64,000 bases of DNA, from NCBI GenBank assembly GCA_026005075.1, contig BPKJ01000004.1:193501-257500 (forward strand), written 5' to 3'. The position numbers were made by a program, and so were the translations under genes. Under the pieces are notes generated by a model. It was given only the letters and a program-made list of their open reading frames with translations. It did no database searches and had not been told where the DNA came from. Below, piece after piece: positions 47,438 to 55,337 of the stretch. The stretch comes from Lysobacteraceae bacterium. Lineage in GTDB: Bacteria; Pseudomonadota; Gammaproteobacteria; Xanthomonadales; Xanthomonadaceae. How positions within the stretch are numbered: the stretch's first letter is position 1; the number at the start of each line of letters is the position of its first letter.

Positions 47438-48826
47438 ATGTTCCAGCCCCCCTGCTTCGACGCCGAGGTCCTGCGCCGCTACGACCGGCCCGGGCCGCGC
47501 TACACCTCCTACCCCACCGCGCCGCAGTTCCACACGGGCTTCGGCGAGACCGAGTGGCTGCAGGCCCTGCGCGAGAGCAACCACGACCCCATCCCGCGAC
47601 CGCTGTCGCTGTACCTGCATGTGCCCTTCTGCACCAGCCCCTGCTTCTACTGCGGCTGCAACAAGGTCATCACCCGCGACCGCAGCCGGGGCGAGCGCTA
47701 CGTCGAGCAGCTGTCACGGGAGATCCGCCGCACCGGTGCGCTGATCGACCGCGACCGCAGGGTGGTCCAGCTGCATTTCGGCGGCGGCACCCCCAACTTC
47801 CTCGAGCCCACCCAGCTCGGCGTGCTGATGGAAGCGCTGGCGGCCGCGTTCCACCTGGATGCGACCGAGGCGCGGGATTTCTCCATCGAACTCGACCCGC
47901 GCGCCATCCGCCCGGACGAGGTGCCGAAACTGGCCGAACTCGGCTTCAACCGGGCCAGCCTCGGTGTGCAGGACTTCGATCCCGAGGTGCAACGCGCGGT
48001 CAACCGCATGCAGAGCGTCGAGCAGACCGAGGCCATCCTCGCCGCCTGCCGCGACGCCGGCATGCGCTCGATCAACATCGACCTGATCTACGGCCTTCCC
48101 CGCCAGCGCCCGGAAACCTTCGCCGCCACCCTCGAGCGGGTCATCGCGCAGCGACCGAGCCGCATCGCCGTGTACGGCTACGCCCACCTGCCCCAGTTGT
48201 TCCGTCCGCAGCGCCGGATCGACCCTGCCGAGCTGCCCGACGCCGAAGCTCGTTTGGCCCTGCTCGCACTCGCCATCGGCAAGCTCGCCGACGCCGGCTA
48301 CCAGTACATCGGCATGGACCACTTCGCCCTGCCCGACGACCCGCTGGCGGTGGCCCAGCGCCAGGGCACGCTGCAGCGCAACTTCATGGGCTACACCACG
48401 CACCGCGACTGCGACCTGATCGGCATGGGCGTGAGCGCGATCAGCCACGTCGGCGAGTGCTTTGCCCAGAACCACCGCGATCTTGGCAGCTGGAGCGCCG
48501 CGGTCGAGGCCGGCCGCCTCCCGGTCTGGCGTGGCCTGCGGATGGATGCCGACGACGGCCTGCGCGCTGCCCTGATCCAGGCGCTCATGTGCCAGGGCGA
48601 GATCGACATCCGCGGCATCGAGAGCGAGTTCGGCATCTCCTTCGAGAGCTACTTCCGCGATGCGCTGGAGCGCCTGCAACCGCTGATCGACGATGGCCTG
48701 GTCGAGCGCCTCCCCGACCGGATCCGCGCGCTGCCACGCGGGCGCATGCTGCTGCGCAACGTCGCCATGTGCTTCGACCGCTACCTCGGCGTGCAGGAGC
48801 CGGCGCGGTTCTCGCGGGCGATCTGA
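47438..48826 (+). CDS. hemN: oxygen-independent coproporphyrinogen III oxidase
   Basis: A radical-SAM enzyme of 462 residues that makes protoporphyrinogen without oxygen. The cluster motif is CTSPCFYCGC (CxxxCxxC, about residues 61-69). Further elements are RPGPRYTSYPTAPQF near the N-terminus, HFGGGTPNF and the C-terminal HemN domain with IGMGVSAISHVG and LPRGRMLLRNVAMCFDRYL. There is no ribosome-binding site before the ATG, and the FNR box position suggests a leaderless or near-leaderless mRNA. Confidence 0.96.
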   Translation: MFQPPCFDAEVLRRYDRPGPRYTSYPTAPQFHTGFGETEWLQALRESNHDPIPRPLSLYLHVPFCTSPCFYCGCNKVITRDRSRGERYVEQLSREIRRTGALIDRDRRVVQLHFGGGTPNFLEPTQLGVLMEALAAAFHLDATEARDFSIELDPRAIRPDEVPKLAELGFNRASLGVQDFDPEVQRAVNRMQSVEQTEAILAACRDAGMRSINIDLIYGLPRQRPETFAATLERVIAQRPSRIAVYGYAHLPQLFRPQRRIDPAELPDAEARLALLALAIGKLADAGYQYIGMDHFALPDDPLAVAQRQGTLQRNFMGYTTHRDCDLIGMGVSAISHVGECFAQNHRDLGSWSAAVEAGRLPVWRGLRMDADDGLRAALIQALMCQGEIDIRGIESEFGISFESYFRDALERLQPLIDDGLVERLPDRIRALPRGRMLLRNVAMCFDRYLGVQEPARFSRAI

Positions 48827-48857
48827 GTCCTTCCCCGCGCCGGTCCTGGTCAGGGCC

Positions 48858-49406
48858 TCAGCGCGTGCCCGGCTTCGGCTTGAACTCGATCTTGCCGTCC
48901 TGCTGGATGATCAGGTAACCGACCAGAACACCGTCACGGTACACCGCGTAGAAGCCCCAGCTCTGCCCGGTTCTGCGGTCGGTATAGCAACGGATGCAGC
49001 GCACCTCGTGCTGCCCATCGCCCGGTGCCGGGTCGTTCTTGGCGCGCGTGGCAGCGACGTCGACGAAGGTGCTGCCGATCCGGCCACGGGTGGACTCCAG
49101 GGTCCAGAACTCGCCGCCATCCTGGATGAGCATGGTCAGCCGCCCTTCGGGCAGGTCGAACACCACCGCCAGTTGGTCGGTGGCCTGCATCCGCTCGAGT
49201 CGACCGTCGTAGACCTCGCCGTCCCGCGTCCGCCAGGCATCCTGGCTTGCGATGCCCGCAGCGGGCCTGCCTGCCGCCTGCACCGCCCCCAGAGGGGCGC
49301 CGAGCAGCAGCAGTCCGCCGAGGCTGGCCAGCCCGGCCATGCGCAGGACATTGGTCTTCATGGTCTTCATGGTCTTCATGGTCTTCATGGTCTTCATGGT
49401 CTTCAT
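48858..49406 (-). CDS. secreted protein with MKT-repeat signal peptide, unknown
   Basis: A 182-residue exported protein. The first 18 residues are MKT repeated six times, followed by a normal signal-peptide core (VLRMAGLASLGGLLLLGAPL) and an AQA-like cleavage site near 45. The mature part is a small beta-rich domain (ARRTRDGEVYDGRLERMQ region; HEVRCIRCYTDRRTGQSWGF with two Cys; GYLIIQQDGKIEFKP). No family is recognised. GAGGG upstream favours the first ATG, but every repeat supplies another ATG in frame. Convergent with hemN. Confidence 0.7.
   Translation of the reverse strand: MKTMKTMKTMKTMKTMKTNVLRMAGLASLGGLLLLGAPLGAVQAAGRPAAGIASQDAWRTRDGEVYDGRLERMQATDQLAVVFDLPEGRLTMLIQDGGEFWTLESTRGRIGSTFVDVAATRAKNDPAPGDGQHEVRCIRCYTDRRTGQSWGFYAVYRDGVLVGYLIIQQDGKIEFKPKPGTR
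49353..49406 (-). repeat. 9-bp tandem repeat, six copies, encoding MKT
   Basis: ATGAAGACC is repeated six times without a mismatch at the 5' end of the secreted-protein gene. Changes in copy number keep the frame and always leave at least one start codon. Confidence 0.95.
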
Positions 49407-49501
49407 GGGGCCGACCCTCGCGAGGGGGATCGGCGCTGGCCATGGCCCCGATACAGGAGCCTGCCGAGCTTAGCGAACGGCTTCACCGTCCGGCAAGACC
49501 T

Positions 49502-49558
49502 CCCGGCCATCCATGGCCGGGCGTTCGGACGAGCGCGAAGCTGCGCTTCGCAAGCGCT
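49502..49558. repeat. REP-like palindromic repeat, copy 1
   Basis: A 57-bp unit with two palindromes: GGCCATCCATGGCC, and GCGAAGC-TGC-GCTTCGC. It is repeated identically at 49604-49660, 102 bp away. The unit lies downstream of xerD and upstream of the MKT gene in non-coding DNA. Confidence 0.8.
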
Positions 49559-49603
49559 CCCCAAGCCACCCCGCAAGAAGCCTTCCATGGCGCCGCCTCC
49601 CGG

Positions 49604-49660
49604 CCCGGCCATCCATGGCCGGGCGTTCGGACGAGCGCGAAGCTGCGCTTCGCAAGCGCT
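49604..49660. repeat. REP-like palindromic repeat, copy 2
   Basis: The second identical 57-bp copy, ending five bases before the xerD stop codon position. The pair with its 45-bp spacer looks like a bacterial interspersed mosaic element. The rest of the 49407-49665 gap holds no gene I can support. Confidence 0.8.
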
Positions 49661-49665
49661 CGTCC

Positions 49666-50622
49666 TCACCCCCTCGGGTGGTGGGTCTGGTGCAGGCGCT
49701 TGAGCCCCTCGCGGGCCACCAGGGTGTAGATCTGGGTGGTGCTGAGCGAGCTGTGGCCGAGCATCCTCTGCAGGGCACGCAGATCGGCACCGTGGTTGAG
49801 CAGGTGGGTGGCAAAGCTGTGGCGCAGGCGGTGGGGGCTGATCTGCGCGGGATCGATGCCGGCCGCGCGGGCATGCTGCTTGATCCGTGTCCAGAACTGC
49901 TGCCGCCCCATCGGGCCGCGCTTCCTGGACAGGAACAGCTGCGCGCGCGGCGGCCCGGAGGCGAGCAGGGGACGCGCCTCCTCGAGGTAGCGTTCCAGCC
50001 AGTGCTGGGCCTCCTCGCCCATCGGCACCAGCCGCTCCCGGCTGCCCTTGCCGGTCACCCGCAACACACCCTGCCGGAGGTTGACCTGGGTGGCGACGAG
50101 GCCGACCAGCTCGCTGACCCGCAGGCCCGTGGCGTACATCAGTTCGAGCATGGCACGGTCGCGCAGCCCGAGGGGCGTTCCGACATCGGGGGCGGCGAGC
50201 AGGGCCTCGACCTGCGATTCGGAGAGCGCGCGGGGCAGCGGCCGGCCCGGGCGCGGTGCGGCGATGCCCGCACTGGGATCGTCCGCGCGCATGCCGCGCC
50301 GGACCTGCCAGGCGCAGAACCGGCGCAGGCTCGAACGCAGCCGTGCGGTGCTGCGCGGGCTGTAGCCCTCGCGGGCCAGCTCGGCGAGGTAGTCGAGCAG
50401 GTCGGCTCGGTCGACGCGGGCAAGCTCGCGGCCCCTGGCGCGCAGCCAGCGCGCCAGTCCCCCAAGGTCCCGGCGGTAGGCCGCCAGCGAGTGACGCGCG
50501 AGCCCGTGCTCGGCCCATAGCGTGCCGGTGAAGGCATCCAGCAGCGCCGCGTCGACCGGGTCGAGCGGCGCCCGCGCGCGGCTGCGGGCACGACGGTCGG
50601 CGGGGGTGGCGGAAGGCTTCAT
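49666..50622 (-). CDS. xerD: tyrosine recombinase XerD
   Basis: A site-specific recombinase of 318 residues that resolves chromosome dimers at dif with XerC. It has a SAM-like core-binding domain (about 30-110) and a catalytic domain with Arg in TGLRVSELVGL, Lys in TGKGSRERLVPM, HRLRHSFATHLLNHGADLR, His in LGHSSLSTTQIYT and the nucleophile Tyr at IYT. The ATG at 50622 is chosen because the longer frame adds Arg-rich sequence antisense to the next gene. Confidence 0.92.
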   Translation of the reverse strand: MKPSATPADRRARSRARAPLDPVDAALLDAFTGTLWAEHGLARHSLAAYRRDLGGLARWLRARGRELARVDRADLLDYLAELAREGYSPRSTARLRSSLRRFCAWQVRRGMRADDPSAGIAAPRPGRPLPRALSESQVEALLAAPDVGTPLGLRDRAMLELMYATGLRVSELVGLVATQVNLRQGVLRVTGKGSRERLVPMGEEAQHWLERYLEEARPLLASGPPRAQLFLSRKRGPMGRQQFWTRIKQHARAAGIDPAQISPHRLRHSFATHLLNHGADLRALQRMLGHSSLSTTQIYTLVAREGLKRLHQTHHPRG

Positions 50623-50672
50623 CGCTCCGATCCTAAGCCTGCCCGCGTGCGCTTCCCAGTACACTTCGGCGC

Positions 50673-51098
50673 ATGACCCGCCCACCCTGCGCCCACCCGG
50701 GCTGGCGCCTGCTGGCCCTGGTCTACGACAGCCTTCCGGTGCTGGCGCTGTGGCTGGCCGCCAGCGCGCTGGTGCTGCTGCTGCGCGGCGGCGTTCCGGT
50801 GGTGCCCTGGAGCCTGGCCTGGTGGCTGCAGGTGCTCGGCCTGTGGGGACTGACCGGCCTGTATGCGGTGGAATCGTGGCGGCACGGCGGTCAGACCCTC
50901 GGCATGCGGCCGTGGCGGCTTCGCGTCGAGGCCGCGGGGGCCTCGCGCGCGCGCCTGTGGGCACGCTACGCGCTGGCCAGCCTCGGCCTGCTGGCCGCTG
51001 GCGCTGGGCTCTTGGCCGGATGGTTCAGCGCGGACCGCTGCACGCCGCACGACCGCCTCAGCGGCACCCGGCTCGTGCGCCTGCCAAGGCCGGGCTGA
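50673..51098 (+). CDS. RDD family membrane protein
   Basis: A 141-residue protein with about three helices. It starts CAHPGWRLLALVYDSLPVLA, the RDD-type N-terminus, and has the family pattern WRHGGQTLGMRPWRLRVEAA. Possible roles in the family are ion exchange or stress response, none certain. It is divergent from xerD, a pairing often seen in gammaproteobacteria. Confidence 0.88.
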   Translation: MTRPPCAHPGWRLLALVYDSLPVLALWLAASALVLLLRGGVPVVPWSLAWWLQVLGLWGLTGLYAVESWRHGGQTLGMRPWRLRVEAAGASRARLWARYALASLGLLAAGAGLLAGWFSADRCTPHDRLSGTRLVRLPRPG

Positions 51099-51159
51099 GT
51101 CGGCCGCAGCTTGCTGGTAGGATGGCCTGCCAACCGGGGCCGGACCGCGAAGCGAAGCG

Positions 51160-52077
51160 ATGCGACGCGACAACGTCAACTACGTGCTGGTCGGTGCCGC
51201 GGTGAGCGTGGCGCTGGCGGTCCTGCTGCTGACCCTGTTCAGCATCACCGGACGCACCGGCGACCGGGTCGTCTACCGGACCGAACTCGGCAATGTCGCC
51301 GGGCTCGACGTAGGCGCCCCGGTGTACTACGAGGGCTTCCAGATCGGGCAGGTCAGCGCCATCCAGCCCCGGCGCGAGGGCGGCCGCACCCGCTACGAGC
51401 TTCGTCTTGCCGTACGCGAGGACTGGCCGATCCCCGAGGACAGCGTCGTCACCCGGCAGGCCAGCGGCCTTCTGGCCAGCATGAGCGTCGGCATCCGCGA
51501 AGGACGCAGCCCGCGCATGCTCGCACCCGGCGGGACCTTGCCCAGCGCCGAGGGCGGCGACGTGTTCAGCGCCGTCAACGACCTCGCCAGCGAACTCACC
51601 CTGCTCTCCCAGCAGCGCCTGCGGCCCATGGTCGAGTCGCTGTCGCAAAAGATCGACTCCATCGCCGGCACGGTCGACGCCAGCGCCCCGGCGCTGCTGG
51701 CCGAGGCCCAGCGCCTGCTGGCGCAGCTCAATCTCGCGGCCGAGCGGGCCAACCAGGTGCTCGATGCCCCCAACCGCGACGCGCTGGCCGGAACCCTTGC
51801 CGCGGTGCACGACCTCGCCGGCGACCTGCAGCGCACGCGTGAACGGGCCGACCGCGTGCTGGACACGCTGGGCGACACCGTGGACGAGAACCGCCCGGCG
51901 CTGCAGCAGACGGTGGCCGACCTGCAGCGCACGGTCGACGCGGTGGCGCGGCGGATCGAGACCATCACCCGCCATCTCGAGTCCTCCAGCCGCAACCTCG
52001 ACGAGTTCAGCCGCGAGATCCGGCAGAGCCCGAACCGCCTGCTGTTCTCGCCCCCACCCGATCCGGTGCAGGAATGA
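51160..52077 (+). CDS. MCE (MlaD/PqiB-type) lipid-transport protein
   Basis: A 305-residue protein with an N-terminal helix (about 6-26, YVLVGAAVSVALAVLLLTLF), one MCE domain (about 35-115, with VYRTELGNVAGLDVGAPVYY and GFQIGQVSAI), and long alpha-helical repeats to the C-terminus. Proteins of this type carry phospholipids across the periplasm with an ABC permease and ATPase. Neither partner gene is adjacent; only the auxiliary lipoprotein follows. Confidence 0.88.
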   Translation: MRRDNVNYVLVGAAVSVALAVLLLTLFSITGRTGDRVVYRTELGNVAGLDVGAPVYYEGFQIGQVSAIQPRREGGRTRYELRLAVREDWPIPEDSVVTRQASGLLASMSVGIREGRSPRMLAPGGTLPSAEGGDVFSAVNDLASELTLLSQQRLRPMVESLSQKIDSIAGTVDASAPALLAEAQRLLAQLNLAAERANQVLDAPNRDALAGTLAAVHDLAGDLQRTRERADRVLDTLGDTVDENRPALQQTVADLQRTVDAVARRIETITRHLESSSRNLDEFSREIRQSPNRLLFSPPPDPVQE

Positions 52078-52682
52078 AGCCGCCAACGCTTTCCACGCTG
52101 CTCCTCGCCGTGCTGCTGACCGGCTGCGCCAGCGCCCCGGGGCTGCCGGAGACCACCTACTTCCGGCTTCCCCCGGTGCAGGCGCCGGCGCCGGCCGCGG
52201 CGCCGCTGGATGCACCGCTGGTGGTCGAGGTGTTCGAGGCCGACGGCCTGTACGGCGAATCCGCGCTGCTCTATGCGCTCGATGCGGACGGGGCCCGGCT
52301 GCGCGCCTACCACTACCAGCGCTGGGTCGACCCGCCGCCACGCATGCTGCAGCGGCGTCTGATCGAGGCGCTGCAGGCGGCCGGTGCCGCGCCGCTGGTC
52401 ACCGGCCGGCTGCCGCCGCACGAACGCCAGTACCGTCTGCGTGTGCGCATCGACGCGCTGGAACGCCTGCCCCGCGGCGAGGAGCGCTGGGCGGTGCGGG
52501 TCGGCCTCCACGCACGGCTGGACGACAGCGACGGCAGTCGCCCCCTGCTCGAGCGCGCCTACCGGCACGAACGGGACAGCGCAGGGCCGCGGGTGCGCGA
52601 CACGGTCGCGGCCATGGGCGCGGCGATCGACGCCATCTTCGCCGAACTGGCGAGCGACCTTGCGAAGACGCAAGGGGGCTGA
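52074..52682 (+). CDS. ABC-type transport auxiliary lipoprotein (PqiC-like)
   Basis: A 202-residue lipoprotein with a lipobox (LLTGCAS, Cys near 18) and the ABC_trans_aux fold (TTYFRLPPVQAP, then VVEVFEADGLYGESALLYAL and YQRWVDPPPRMLQRRLIEAL). Such lipoproteins assist MCE systems at the outer membrane. The ATG overlaps the stop of the MCE gene (ATGA), so the pair is coupled. Confidence 0.85.
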   Translation: MKPPTLSTLLLAVLLTGCASAPGLPETTYFRLPPVQAPAPAAAPLDAPLVVEVFEADGLYGESALLYALDADGARLRAYHYQRWVDPPPRMLQRRLIEALQAAGAAPLVTGRLPPHERQYRLRVRIDALERLPRGEERWAVRVGLHARLDDSDGSRPLLERAYRHERDSAGPRVRDTVAAMGAAIDAIFAELASDLAKTQGG

Positions 52683-52684
52683 GC

Positions 52685-53044
52685 GTGCTGCCCCGTGCCA
52701 GCCGTCGCAGGATCCTGGTCGAGATGGGCTACCGGCCCCTGTACCGGCGCGCAGGGCCGACCACGCGAGCACCGCTGCCGGCGGAAGCGGTGTCTGCCCC
52801 GGTCGCCGCGCGCCCGCCGGCCGACCCGCTCTGGCAGGCCCTGCTTCGCGCGGCCGGTGCCGAGGGCGAGGACCCGGCGACGCTGGGCTGGCGGGAAACC
52901 CTGCATGGGCCGGCCTTCGACTTCGACGGCCCGGTGCTGCGCATCAATCCGCTCGCCTTGCGCAAGGATCCCTCCGCCAAGCGGACCCTGTGGCGGACCC
53001 TGCGCGTGTTGCGCCGGCAGCGGCTGGGGAAGGCCGACGGATGA
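52685..53044 (+). CDS. holD: candidate DNA polymerase III psi subunit (HolD)
   Basis: A 119-residue protein. The N-terminus (RASRRRILVEMGYRPLYRR) has the psi pattern of a basic amphipathic start that binds chi and clamp-loader parts. The C-terminal INPLALRKDPSAKRTLWRTL is close in pattern to the end of E. coli HolD (DLRANPTARAALWQQI). E. coli holD also directly precedes and overlaps rimI, as here (ATGA). The middle is not conserved. GTG start, or ATG at MGYRP. Function is inferred from motif and gene order. Confidence 0.6.
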   Translation: MLPRASRRRILVEMGYRPLYRRAGPTTRAPLPAEAVSAPVAARPPADPLWQALLRAAGAEGEDPATLGWRETLHGPAFDFDGPVLRINPLALRKDPSAKRTLWRTLRVLRRQRLGKADG

Positions 53045-53529
53045 ACGCCCGGCTCGCGGCGTGGAGGCAGCATGGCGGCGCCCGCCTGCGCGCCATGCAG
53101 GAGGCCGACCTCGACCGGGTCCTTGCGATCGAGCAAAGCGCCTACGCGTTTCCGTGGACGGCCGGCATCTTCCGCGACTGCCTGCGCTCCGGCTACGGCT
53201 GCTGGGTCCTGGATCGCGACGGCGAGATCGTGGGCTACGGCGTGGTCAGCGTCGCCGCCGGCGAGGCCCACCTGCTGAACCTGTGCATCGCGCCCAGGGC
53301 CCAGGGCCAGGGGCTGGGCCGGCACCTGCTCGGCCGTCTCATCGAGCTTGCGCGCTGGCAGCGTGCCGAGCGGATCTTCCTCGAGGTCCGCCCCTCCAAC
53401 CCCCGCGCCATCGCGCTCTACCACGCCATGGGTTTCAACGAGATCGGCCGCCGGCCCCGCTACTACCCCGCCGCCCAAGGCCGCGAGGACGCGCTGGTCA
53501 TGGCACGGGAGCTGCTGGACCCGGCCTGA
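53041..53529 (+). CDS. rimI: ribosomal protein alanine acetyltransferase RimI
   Basis: A GNAT enzyme of 162 residues that acetylates the N-terminus of ribosomal protein S18. Acetyl-CoA binding is at NLCIAPRAQGQGLGRHLLGR. The conserved IFLEVRPSNPRAIALYHAMG and FNEIGRRPRYYPA follow. The ATG overlaps the upstream gene's stop codon, which sets the start. Confidence 0.92.
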   Translation: MNARLAAWRQHGGARLRAMQEADLDRVLAIEQSAYAFPWTAGIFRDCLRSGYGCWVLDRDGEIVGYGVVSVAAGEAHLLNLCIAPRAQGQGLGRHLLGRLIELARWQRAERIFLEVRPSNPRAIALYHAMGFNEIGRRPRYYPAAQGREDALVMARELLDPA

Positions 53530-53624
53530 GGGCGCAGGCCCGCGATCCTGCCTTTCCTTCCCGACCTCGGCGGGCCCGATCGGGCGCTGCTAGACTGCAA
53601 TCACCGCATGCGCCGGGGAGTTCG

Positions 53625-55337
53625 ATGTCCGTCCTTGCCCGCCCTACCGATCGCGAGGCGCTCGCCGCATGGAGGCAGCGGCTGCGGCAGGTCCGGCTTC
53701 CCGCCGCCAGCGACGAGGCCGTCTGGAAGCGCCTGCTGGAAGGCGCCGAGGATCCGACGGCCGTGCAGCCCCTGCTGGAGCAGGACCTGCCGCTGGCGCT
53801 GGCGGTGCTCGTCGAGGCCCTGCGCTCGCCGCGCTTCGCGGCCGATCCGGGCGGTTTGCACCATGCCCTGAGGCTGCTGGGCGGGCGCGCGCTGCAAGGG
53901 CTGCTCCGGCGCTGGGCGAACGGACGGATCGATCCGGCACGCGCCGAGCAGCGCCCCCTCCTGCAAGCCCTGGCCGACAGCCGGTTCGCCTGCCTGATCC
54001 AGCTCCGGTGGATGCGCCACGGGCTGGTCGCCGATGCCGAGCTGCGCCTGTGGATCACCGCCCTGCTCGGCGTCGCCCGCTGGAAGGTCGCGCTGGCCGA
54101 TCCCGAGCTCGTCCACCGCATCGAGCAGCGGGTCGCCGCGGGCGAGCGCCGCAGCCAGGTGGAGCGTGCCCTTCTCGGATTCGGGATGGACGAACTGAAC
54201 GCGCTGCACCTGCAGGATCTCGGCTTCCCCGAGATGCGAGCCTGGGCCGCGCGCCTTCGCCTCGAGCCGCGCCACCTGGCCCGAGCCACCCGCTTCGCCG
54301 AGGACGAGGCAAGGCCAAGACCGCTGCCGCCCGACCTCGCCCGAACGCTGCGCGATCCGCTCCGCGGTTGCGCCCTGGCCTACGGCCTCGCGCTGGAAAC
54401 CCGGGCCGACTGGCACGCGCCGCGGGTCGTGAGCCTGGTGCGGGCCGCCGCCGTCTGCCTGAACCGACCGGCGCTGGGGGTGCTGGAGGACCTGCAGCGT
54501 GCCGCGCTCCGCGCAAGTGGCGAGCCGCTCTACACCCGCGGGCTGGTGGCGCCTGCGGCGCGGATGATCCTCCTCCCCCGGCCCCGGCGCAGGGAGCGCC
54601 CGGCGGCTGCGCCCGCGCCGCCGCCGAGGCCCGCGCCGACAGCGTCCCCGCCCGGCGCCGCGCCGCCCCGCGCTGCGCCCGCGGACCGCCCCACCCCACC
54701 GCCCGCGGCGGCGGCCCCGCGCGCAGCGCCGACCTCGGCGCGATCGGCGGCGCCTGCGCCTGCGGTCCGGCCGGGCGAGGATTTCCTCGGCCGCTGCCGT
54801 GCCCATGCCTTCGCCAGCCTGACCGAGCTGCTCGAGGGCATGGCCGGCCACCTCGCCGGCAGGGCCCTGCCACGCTGCCTGATGGCCCTGTACCGGCCGC
54901 AGAGCCAGCGCCTCGGCATCCTCTTCACCCACGGCTTCGCCGATCCCTGCCGCCTTGCGCAACCAGGAACTCGACTCCCGGCGTCGAGCCCGCTGCTGCA
55001 GCCGCCTGCTGCGCCGATCCCCGAGGCCTCGCTGTTCGTCCAGCCGGCGCAGGTGGCGGCGGCACGCCAGCGCCTGCCCGTGCTGCTCGCGGAGCGGGTC
55101 CCGGATTGCGGACTGGTGCTGGCGAGCTTCGCCTCGAACGACCGGCCCGCCGGGTTCTGGTGGGCGGACCCTGGTCCCGAAGCCCGCGCCTCGGTCGATC
55201 CCCGCCAGTTGGACGCCGTGCGGGAGGCCACGGCCGCATTCGGCGCCGCGTTCACCCGGCTGCTGCGCGCACGCAGGGACTCGCTCTCCGGCGCTGCCGG
55301 GGGTCGAGCTCAGAGCGGACCGGGCGCCTCCCCGTAG
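53625..55337 (+). CDS. HDOD-like signalling protein
   Basis: A protein of 570 residues. The N-terminal half (about 5-310) is mostly helical with HDOD features (EQDLPLALAVLVEALRSPRF, HALRLLGGRALQGLL). A Pro/Ala-rich linker (about 315-385) follows, then a C-terminal domain (about 390-555) with a GAF-like flavour (PRCLMALYRPQSQRLGILFT). HDOD proteins act in c-di-GMP and stress signalling without a known enzyme activity. It ends 28 bp inside the convergent diguanylate cyclase gene. Confidence 0.75.
   Translation: MSVLARPTDREALAAWRQRLRQVRLPAASDEAVWKRLLEGAEDPTAVQPLLEQDLPLALAVLVEALRSPRFAADPGGLHHALRLLGGRALQGLLRRWANGRIDPARAEQRPLLQALADSRFACLIQLRWMRHGLVADAELRLWITALLGVARWKVALADPELVHRIEQRVAAGERRSQVERALLGFGMDELNALHLQDLGFPEMRAWAARLRLEPRHLARATRFAEDEARPRPLPPDLARTLRDPLRGCALAYGLALETRADWHAPRVVSLVRAAAVCLNRPALGVLEDLQRAALRASGEPLYTRGLVAPAARMILLPRPRRRERPAAAPAPPPRPAPTASPPGAAPPRAAPADRPTPPPAAAAPRAAPTSARSAAPAPAVRPGEDFLGRCRAHAFASLTELLEGMAGHLAGRALPRCLMALYRPQSQRLGILFTHGFADPCRLAQPGTRLPASSPLLQPPAAPIPEASLFVQPAQVAAARQRLPVLLAERVPDCGLVLASFASNDRPAGFWWADPGPEARASVDPRQLDAVREATAAFGAAFTRLLRARRDSLSGAAGGRAQSGPGASP

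Noticed and set aside
48858-49500. Phase-variable on/off switching by the 9-bp repeat
   Set aside because: A 9-bp unit keeps the frame at any copy number, so it cannot switch the gene off by frameshift.
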